Positions 52,282 through 58,943 of a stretch of 64,000 nucleotides of DNA are shown in pieces. Below the pieces are notes generated by a model. That model worked only from the letters and a program-made list of their open reading frames with translations. It was not told the origin of the DNA and did no database searches. This DNA comes from Haloterrigena sp. H1 (GTDB taxonomy: Archaea > Halobacteriota > Halobacteria > Halobacteriales > Natrialbaceae): the NCBI RefSeq assembly GCF_005938085.1, contig NZ_SMZK01000001.1, forward strand, positions 2,356,001-2,420,000, given 5' to 3'. The stretch's first letter is position 1. Every line of letters begins with the position of its first letter. Position numbers and translations under genes: made by a program.

Positions 52282-53568
52282 ATGGCGATCGAAGACGACG
52301 TCCTCGTCATCGGCGGCGGACTCGCGGGCACAACCGCTGCACTCGCTGCGGCAGACGAAGGAGCGCAGGTCCGGCTCGTCTCGTACAAACAGAGTACGCT
52401 CCGCCACGCCAGCGGATTGATCGACGTACTCGGCTACACGCCGACGGGCGACGGCCCGCTCGTAGATCCATTCGGGGCGCTTGCCGACCTTCCCGAGGGA
52501 CACCCCTACGAGCGCGTGGGACTTGAGGCAGTCCGCGAGGCCCTCTCGTTTTTCGACGAGATCGCGGGCGATACGTACGACGGCGGCCACACGGACGCGA
52601 ACGCGCTCGTGCCGACTCACGGCGGCACGGTCAAGCCGACCGCCAGGTACCCGACATCGACCGCCGCCGGACTCGCAAGCGACGACCGCGATACCCTGCT
52701 CGTCGGGTTCGAGACGCTGCCGGACTTCGAGGCACCGCTGGCAGCATCTCATCTCGAGGCCGCCGGCGCACCTTTCGCGGCCCGCGGAGTCACGGTTCGG
52801 TTCCCCGGCATCGTCCGGGACGACGCGAAGGTCACGCGATACGCACACCTGCTCGATCAGGACGAAGCCGTGGAGACTGCAGCAGGCGAGACGACCGCCC
52901 GCGAAGCCCTCGCTGACATCGTTCGGTCCCAGATCGAGGACGAGAGTCGTGTCGGCTTTCCCGCGATCCTCGGAGATGACCACGCGAACGTGGTCAGGGC
53001 CGACCTCTCGGATCGGCTCGGCGTCGACGTTTTCGAGGTCCCGATGGGGCCGCCAAGTCTGCCCGGGCTACGACTCGAGGACCTGCTCTACGACGCGCTC
53101 GAAGACGCCGGCGTCCGGGTGACGACGGGGGTGCCGGTAGTCGAGTACGAGACCGACACTGACCGGCGGATCGACCACGTCGTCGTCGACCGCAACGGAA
53201 CCGAGATTCCCCACCGCGCCGAGCAGTACGTGCTGGCGACGGGCGGGCTGGTCGGTAAGGGCGTGCGATCGGAGCGCAAGCGGGTCTTCGAACCGATCTT
53301 CGACTGTCACGTCCCACACGCGGCAGACCGCTACGACTGGTTCGTCGACGACGTCTTCGGCGACCAGCCCTACGCGCGATTCGGCCTGCCGGTCGACCGC
53401 GAGCTCCGACCGCTCGACGCCGGGGACGCGCCCGAGTTCTCGAATCTCCGTGCGGCGGGGGCGGTGCTTGGCGGCTACGACTTCGCAGCGGAGAAATCCG
53501 GCAGCGGCGTCTCGCTCGCGACGGGCTACGTCGCGGGCCAGCGCGCCGGGACGGAGGCGGGACAATGA
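52282..53568 (+). CDS. glpB: Glycerol-3-phosphate dehydrogenase subunit B
   Basis: The second flavin subunit of the anaerobic-type GlpABC complex, 428 residues. A Rossmann motif DDVLVIGGGLAGTTAALAAA lies near 4-23, followed by VSYKQSTLRHASGLIDVLGY near 34-53 and a second nucleotide-contact region YVLATGGLVGKGVRSERKR near 316-334. It transfers electrons from GlpA towards GlpC. It starts on the base after the glpA stop and overlaps the small ORF at 53565 by ATGA. Confidence 0.92.
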   Translation: MAIEDDVLVIGGGLAGTTAALAAADEGAQVRLVSYKQSTLRHASGLIDVLGYTPTGDGPLVDPFGALADLPEGHPYERVGLEAVREALSFFDEIAGDTYDGGHTDANALVPTHGGTVKPTARYPTSTAAGLASDDRDTLLVGFETLPDFEAPLAASHLEAAGAPFAARGVTVRFPGIVRDDAKVTRYAHLLDQDEAVETAAGETTAREALADIVRSQIEDESRVGFPAILGDDHANVVRADLSDRLGVDVFEVPMGPPSLPGLRLEDLLYDALEDAGVRVTTGVPVVEYETDTDRRIDHVVVDRNGTEIPHRAEQYVLATGGLVGKGVRSERKRVFEPIFDCHVPHAADRYDWFVDDVFGDQPYARFGLPVDRELRPLDAGDAPEFSNLRAAGAVLGGYDFAAEKSGSGVSLATGYVAGQRAGTEAGQ

Positions 53569-53684
53569 CAGGCACGGACGAACCGAGCGACTCGAGCGGC
53601 AAACGTGATCGGCCGAGTATGGATGAACGGACTCGAGCGAGCGATACAGCAAACAGCGACCGACTGACCCAGGTGATTCGATGA
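53565..53684 (+). CDS. 39-residue coupler ORF between glpB and glpC
   Basis: ATG at 53565 overlaps the glpB stop as ATGA, and its own TGA at 53682-53684 overlaps the glpC ATG as ATGA. The peptide starts MTGTDEPSDSSGKRDRP and is hydrophilic, rich in Asp, Ser and Arg, without a recognisable fold. The double coupling suggests that ribosomes read it in passing from glpB to glpC. Whether it makes a functional peptide is unknown. Confidence 0.5.
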   Translation: MTGTDEPSDSSGKRDRPSMDERTRASDTANSDRLTQVIR

Positions 53685-55024
53685 GTGATGCAGAACAGCC
53701 GACCGACGATGGCGTACCGGGAGACGACGACTTCGAACCGATTCAGGTCTTTCCGGAGGCCGAAGAGATGGACCTCCGGCCGGGGGCGGACAACTGTTAC
53801 AAGTGCTCGACCTGCGATACCAACTGTCCAGTTGCCGAGGTCGATGACGAGTTCCCTGGCCCGAAGTTCCAAGGGCCCGAGCAGTGGCGGCTCAAGCGCC
53901 AGGACGATCACGACATCGACGACTCGGTGATGAAGTGTTCGAACTGCATGCGCTGTGACAGTGCCTGCCCCTCCGAGGTGCCGCTCTCGCAGATGCACAA
54001 CACCGCCCGCGCCGAGTACGTCGAGGAGAACATGAGCACGCTCTCGCGGGAGTACTGGCGCAACCGCATGCTCGCGAACTACCGCCGACTCGCGCCGCTC
54101 GGATCGATGTTCCCACGGACGACGAACTTCGTGATGGGGCTGTCGGCGACGCAGTGGATGGGCGAGAAGCTCCTCGGAATCACGGGCGAACGGGAGTTCC
54201 CCGAATTCGCGACCGAAACCTTTCGTGAATGGTGGGCGGCGAGGGGCGGTGCAAAGGTCGAAAACGCGGACAAGCGCATCGCCTACTTCCACGGCTGCTA
54301 CGCCAACTACAACACCCCGGAAGTCGCGAAGGCACTGGTGCGGGTCTACGAACACTTTGGTTACGAGATCATGGTCCCGGACCAGCACTGCTCGGGGACG
54401 CCGATGTTCGCAAACGGGATGCTCGAGGACGCACGCCGGTCGGCCGAGACGAACGTGCGCGAACTCGCCTGGGCCCTCGAAGACGGTGCTGACATCATCG
54501 CCTCTTGCAGTTCGTGTTCGATGTCGATCCGCCAGGAGTACCCCGAACTGTTCGACTTCGAGGGCACGGAAGAGGTCGCCGCAAACACCTGGGACGCCGT
54601 CGAGTACCTCCGCGTCCACGAGGACCTCGAGGGCGAACTCGAGGGGACCTCGGTCGGAGACGAGTTCGACGACTTCGCGTACCACGCGCCGTGTCACGCC
54701 CGGAATCAGGGGCTGGACGGCCAGACAGTCGAAGTACTCGACGCCATCGACGGCGTCGACGCCCACGACGTCGGTGACTCCTGTTCGGGGATCTCCGGGA
54801 CGTACGGTTGGAAGGAGGAGAATTACGAAACCTCCATGAAAATCGGGGCAGAAATGTTCGAGCACATGGAAGACGCCGAGGCGACCACTGGGCTCACGGA
54901 GTGTCCGACCTGCTCGATGCAGATGGAACACGGGACTGGCTACGAAATCACCCACACACTCGAGGTGCTCGAGGCAGCGCTCGTCGGATCGGCAGCGGAG
55001 GCAGACGCCCAGGAATGGAGTTAG
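53681..55024 (+). CDS. glpC: Glycerol-3-phosphate dehydrogenase subunit C (iron-sulfur, CCG domains)
   Basis: Membrane-side electron-transfer subunit, 447 residues. Two 4Fe-4S motifs: CYKCSTCDTNCPVAE near 38-52 and CSNCMRCDSACPSEVP near 86-101. Two cysteine-rich CCG regions follow: HGCYANYNTPEVAKAL near 204-219 with HCSGTPMFANGML near 237-249 and SCSSCSMSI near 276-284; then YHAPCHARNQGLDG near 334-347, DSCSGISGTYG near 366-376 and CPTCSMQMEHG near 408-418. It passes electrons to the quinone pool. Start overlaps the coupler ORF; the end overlaps the following gene by 10 bases. Confidence 0.93.
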   Translation: MSDAEQPTDDGVPGDDDFEPIQVFPEAEEMDLRPGADNCYKCSTCDTNCPVAEVDDEFPGPKFQGPEQWRLKRQDDHDIDDSVMKCSNCMRCDSACPSEVPLSQMHNTARAEYVEENMSTLSREYWRNRMLANYRRLAPLGSMFPRTTNFVMGLSATQWMGEKLLGITGEREFPEFATETFREWWAARGGAKVENADKRIAYFHGCYANYNTPEVAKALVRVYEHFGYEIMVPDQHCSGTPMFANGMLEDARRSAETNVRELAWALEDGADIIASCSSCSMSIRQEYPELFDFEGTEEVAANTWDAVEYLRVHEDLEGELEGTSVGDEFDDFAYHAPCHARNQGLDGQTVEVLDAIDGVDAHDVGDSCSGISGTYGWKEENYETSMKIGAEMFEHMEDAEATTGLTECPTCSMQMEHGTGYEITHTLEVLEAALVGSAAEADAQEWS

Positions 55025-56199
55025 CGGAGCGAATCGCTCGCCGACGGTCATCGCGACAGGGAGGGCGCGTCGTCGTCGACCGCGACCACCTCAGCCCCGT
55101 CGTCCACCGGCCCGAGCCGGTGGGCCGCGGCCCCGTCCTGGAGCAACTGCTCGACGCGCTCGAGCCAGTTTTCGACGGCGAGTTGCCGCCGCCGGTTGCG
55201 GTGGTCGGCCCGCCGGGGTCGGGCACGTCCGCGATCGTGACCGCCCTGTTCGATGCACTCAACGATCAGTTCAGCGGCTCGACGCGGTCGATCGGCACAA
55301 CGACGCGGGCCGGCAGTACCGGCCCGGTCACGTGGTTTGGTACCGTCGACGGGCGTCGTGTGGGGAGTCCGTTCTCGTTCTATCAGGCTGTTCTGTCGGC
55401 GATTTCGAACGAACCGGTCCCCGAAAGTGGCATCGGAACCGACGCGCTGCGCAAACGGCTCCGAGACCGACTCGCCCGTCCGAACCGGCGCGTGATCGTT
55501 GCGATCGATCACCACGACGAACCCGAGACGCTCGACGCCGGACGCGCTCGCGAACTCTTAGCTCCAGTCGACGAGCACGTCACGATCGTTCCGGTCGGCC
55601 AGCGCGAACCCGACGACTGGAAGGGGACGACCGTCTCCGTGCCGGCCTACCGCGATCACGAACTCGTCGACGTGATCACCGATCGCGCCTCGACGGGGCT
55701 TGCAGCGGGCACGCTCGACCACGATACCGTGCGCGACCTGGCCGCCTGGGCCGACGGAAACGCACACGATGCGCTCGCAGCCCTGTTCGGGGCCGCCGTG
55801 CTCGCGAGCGAGGCGGACGCGGATCGGATCGAACGCAACCATCTCGAGGCCGCACGGGCCGACGTGCCCGAAACCGGCGTCCACGTCGGCCGGGCGCTGG
55901 CGCTGTCGGAGACCCGACAGCAGGTGCTGTTGTCGCTCATCGAACTCGACGCGGCCGACCGGCCGATCCGCGAGATCGCGACCGCGATCGCGGGTCGATC
56001 GTCGCTGACCGCCGGCACGGTCAAACGATTCCTCTACGAACTCGCAGACCGCGGCGTCATCGAACGGGTGCCGCTGTCGACGTCCGACCGTGGCAGCGGC
56101 CGCCAGCCGAGTACGGTCAGGCCACTGTTTCCGACGGTCGTGTTCCGGTCGCTTGCGGCGACGTCGGTCCAGTCCGCCGACCGGAACGACAGCGGGTAG
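55015..56199 (+). CDS. ORC1/Cdc6-like AAA+ protein with degenerate P-loop
   Basis: A 394-residue protein of Orc1/Cdc6 build: an AAA+ region (about 35-230) and a C-terminal winged helix (about 300-390, TRQQVLLSLIELDAADRPIR and AGTVKRFLYELADRGVIE). The P-loop reads GPPGSGTSA at 65-73 with Thr71 where ATPases have lysine, and Walker B reads VIVAIDHHDE (Asp165, His166), so nucleotide hydrolysis is doubtful. It overlaps glpC by ten bases and lies 66 bases before the CHAT gene. Its codon use fits the genome. It may be a DNA-binding adaptor rather than a replication initiator. Confidence 0.72.
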   Translation: MELAERIARRRSSRQGGRVVVDRDHLSPVVHRPEPVGRGPVLEQLLDALEPVFDGELPPPVAVVGPPGSGTSAIVTALFDALNDQFSGSTRSIGTTTRAGSTGPVTWFGTVDGRRVGSPFSFYQAVLSAISNEPVPESGIGTDALRKRLRDRLARPNRRVIVAIDHHDEPETLDAGRARELLAPVDEHVTIVPVGQREPDDWKGTTVSVPAYRDHELVDVITDRASTGLAAGTLDHDTVRDLAAWADGNAHDALAALFGAAVLASEADADRIERNHLEAARADVPETGVHVGRALALSETRQQVLLSLIELDAADRPIREIATAIAGRSSLTAGTVKRFLYELADRGVIERVPLSTSDRGSGRQPSTVRPLFPTVVFRSLAATSVQSADRNDSG

Positions 56200-56265
56200 T
56201 CCGACCGGCCGATACAATTCTTTTTCACTGAGGAGTGAGTGTGGATAGTCAGTAACGGCTGAGCT

Positions 56266-58344
56266 ATGACGATCTCGTTCGCGGAAACGACCGCCCCGAC
56301 CGGGCTCGAGGTGTCCGACTCGATCGAGCAACGCCGCCTGCAGATCGAGACCCCTGGCTCCGTCTCGTTCGACGCCAGCGAGCCAGCACAGTTTTGTTTC
56401 CCGGTCGATCGGACCTGTCGGATCGAGACCGACACGCTCGCGTTCACGCAACTGTACTCCGTCACCGTCCACGACGAGGCTGGGCAGACGGAAGCGAGCT
56501 TCGCCGCCAGCGAAACGGGCCGGCTCGAGGACCGGCCCCAGTTCGTCGGACTGAGCGGTCCGATCAAACTGTACTGTCGCATCGACGCACCCGGCACGAT
56601 AGATATCGGACTGACGTCGATTACGATCACGACCGATCGCGAGACGACGATCGAGCTCGGTGCCCGATCACTGCACGACCAGCCGCGGGGAACGATCACC
56701 ACGCCACCCGATATCGATTCGATGATGGACGCCGTCTCCGCGCTTCCGTCCGCCCTGAAGACCACCTCGCCCGAGCGGACGTGGCCGACGCTGCGTGGCC
56801 ATCCGCCGCTGATCGAACTCGGCGACCGACTCGAGATCCCCGACATCGTCGACCGGCCGGCCGGCGACATCACGGTTACGGTTCCACCGGACTACGCCTC
56901 GCTGTATCAGGTCGCGCCGCTCGCGTTTCTCCTCGGGGCGACGATCCAGCCGGGAGACGATCCGACACTCGAGACACCGGCGTTTACGTATTCGCTCTCG
57001 ACCGGACGCACGTTCGAAGACGAGGTCGCCGGCCTTCTGAAGCGGTTTTTCTTCCTTGATTGCCTCGTTCGAACCGAGGGGGTCTTCCAGTACGATCTCG
57101 TCGAGCGATCGGCGCTCGAAGACGAGTTACCGTTCGACTTCGCTGCCACATACGAACTGGCGCTCGCAGACCGTCTCGAGCGATACCTCGACGTTCCCTT
57201 CGACGTGCTCGAGGCGCACATCCCGCGGTGGCCGCTGACCGTCCACGTTCCGTCAACGCCGGAAAGCGCACCGGTGCTCCCGTTCGTCGTCAACGAACTC
57301 GGCATCGTTCGCGACACGCGACAGCAGACACCCGCGTCGATTCCGAACACGGAGACAACGAACACCCAGTTCGTCCGCTCGGCGACGACGGCACGCTCGC
57401 CCCCATCCGAACGCGACGAGCCGCAGTTCGTCGTTCCGGCCGTGACCGGGGAATCGGTCGAACATGCTTGGTTCGGGGACGGCGTTCCCCAGCAGGCCTC
57501 GAAAGCGACGATCGAGGCCTACCGGAATCAACTGTATCACCGGGACCCCGTCGAATCGATCGAGCTCTTGCTCGTCTGTAACGATGCCCGCATGGTAGAC
57601 GAACACGACCTGCTCGATGGTAGCTACGGCAACCGGTCGGATCTCCCCTTCGAGATCGACTCGAGATTCGGCGTCGACACCGACCAGTTGGCCACTCTGC
57701 TGACCGATGGCGGCTACGACTTCTTCCACTTCATCGGCCACGCGACCGAAAACGGGCTTCGCTGTCCCGATGGTGATCTCGACGTCCGAACCCTCGAGTC
57801 GGTCGACGTGGGTGTCTTCTTCCTCAACGCCTGTCGCTCCTACGAACAGGGGATCGCGCTCACCCGCCGGGGTGCGTTCGGCGGCGTCAGCACGTACGCC
57901 GACGTCATCAACGAACATGCAGTGACAGCCGGCGGGACCATGGCCAGACTGCTCAACCGCGGCTTCCCGCTTCGAGGCGCACTCGAGATCGCACAAGAGA
58001 ATTCGATGCTCGGCGATCAGTATCTCATCGTCGGCGACGGCTCGACGGACATCGCTCAATCCGATGGAGGTGCTCCAATGCTCGTGGAGATCGAGTCCCG
58101 CGGCGAGAACGAATTCGATTTCGCCGTCAAATCGTACTCGACAAAAGAATTCAAACTTGGAAGTGTAACAGCGTCACCTATTGATTCGATTTCTGACACC
58201 CACTTATCCCCGGGAGAGACGCCATGGTTACCGGTAGAGACAATGGAACTTCAGGAATATCTGACTTGGACAGAGTTGCCAGTCGCCTTTGATGTGGCGT
58301 TACACTGGAACGACGGAATCGGGACGTCAGTCCTCGGCGAATAA
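56266..58344 (+). CDS. CHAT-domain caspase-like protease
   Basis: A 692-residue soluble protein. The C-terminal CHAT domain (about 440-620) has the catalytic pair His492 in FFHFIGHATENG and Cys523 in VFFLNACRSYEQG, then GAFGGVSTYADVINEHAV, a HG..C dyad caspase layout. Residues 1-430 are beta-rich (repeated SITITTDRETTIELGA, DITVTVPPDYASLYQ-type strands) and form an unknown sensor or adaptor part. The last 75 residues have lower GC. In other systems CHAT proteases cut a partner to start cell death or signalling. The target here is unknown; the neighbours are a broken-P-loop ORC protein and a mini membrane peptide. Confidence 0.82.
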   Translation: MTISFAETTAPTGLEVSDSIEQRRLQIETPGSVSFDASEPAQFCFPVDRTCRIETDTLAFTQLYSVTVHDEAGQTEASFAASETGRLEDRPQFVGLSGPIKLYCRIDAPGTIDIGLTSITITTDRETTIELGARSLHDQPRGTITTPPDIDSMMDAVSALPSALKTTSPERTWPTLRGHPPLIELGDRLEIPDIVDRPAGDITVTVPPDYASLYQVAPLAFLLGATIQPGDDPTLETPAFTYSLSTGRTFEDEVAGLLKRFFFLDCLVRTEGVFQYDLVERSALEDELPFDFAATYELALADRLERYLDVPFDVLEAHIPRWPLTVHVPSTPESAPVLPFVVNELGIVRDTRQQTPASIPNTETTNTQFVRSATTARSPPSERDEPQFVVPAVTGESVEHAWFGDGVPQQASKATIEAYRNQLYHRDPVESIELLLVCNDARMVDEHDLLDGSYGNRSDLPFEIDSRFGVDTDQLATLLTDGGYDFFHFIGHATENGLRCPDGDLDVRTLESVDVGVFFLNACRSYEQGIALTRRGAFGGVSTYADVINEHAVTAGGTMARLLNRGFPLRGALEIAQENSMLGDQYLIVGDGSTDIAQSDGGAPMLVEIESRGENEFDFAVKSYSTKEFKLGSVTASPIDSISDTHLSPGETPWLPVETMELQEYLTWTELPVAFDVALHWNDGIGTSVLGE

Positions 58345-58426
58345 AACGTCGTTACTCGTACTGCTTGATTGCGGCTGTTTTAGCGTCTGTTCGCGGGAAA
58401 CGTTGTGAAGTGCGTGTGTCTATATA

Positions 58427-58561
58427 TTAGGGTCCAACCTGAGTCATGCTCCCTGCTGCGGCCGTGCCCGCCTGACTAAGCAGGACGAACAGGGTAAACA
58501 GGGCGCCGATCATTCGGGGGTTCTGTGCGAGGTAGTCCTTCATGCTGTCTTCTTCGGACAT
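58427..58561 (-). CDS. 44-residue single-span membrane peptide (DUF7503-like)
   Basis: Starts MSEEDSMKDYLAQNPRMIGA and has one hydrophobic helix, IGALFTLFVLLSQAGTAAAG, that ends in a polar tail SMTQVGP. This pattern (acidic start, NPR, small TM helix, glycine-rich end) is what I recall as the DUF7503 family of haloarchaeal mini proteins. AAATAAAATT at 58588-58597 lies 27 bases before the ATG as a promoter. It faces the CHAT gene convergently, with about 80 bases between the stop codons. Confidence 0.7.
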   Translation of the reverse strand: MSEEDSMKDYLAQNPRMIGALFTLFVLLSQAGTAAAGSMTQVGP

Positions 58562-58943
58562 TGCATTCCAATAGTTGTCACCGATCGAAATAAAATTACC
58601 TTATACTTACATATACAACTTTACATAATTGAGCAACAGACGTACTTGGCACCGTGATTGGCGGCTTACAGCGGTTTCTCGGGGAGATACTGTCGGATAG
58701 AACGAGGCGGTGGCTACTCGCTCGCGTCGGTGGCTATGTCACATCACAGAGACACATCACGAAACGATCTGTGACATCGAGGACGCTGCGACAGACGCTG
58801 TCGATCGAACTCGGATGTCAGATTGCTCTGTCGGATACCGCCATCCGTGTCGTCGTCTCGATGTCAGCGCCGATCAAAAACAGCCGCACAGCAAACTAGG
58901 CTCAACGCCGAGCCGCGACGCGAACTGTCGCGGCCAGTCTCAT
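58562..58943. other. AT-rich intergenic region between the mini peptide and aglB
   Basis: About 380 bases. The first 70 are AT-rich, with TATA-like stretches (TTATACTTAC, ACATATACAAC). The remainder has an open frame at 58654-58899 without haloarchaeal codon preference or conserved motifs. I see no other gene or RNA. Lower GC here matches the drop at the end of the CHAT gene. Confidence 0.5.

Noticed and set aside
58654..58899. Plus-strand open frame of 81 codons upstream of aglB
   Set aside because: Basic, serine-rich translation unlike haloarchaeal proteins, no promoter fit and no recognisable domain.
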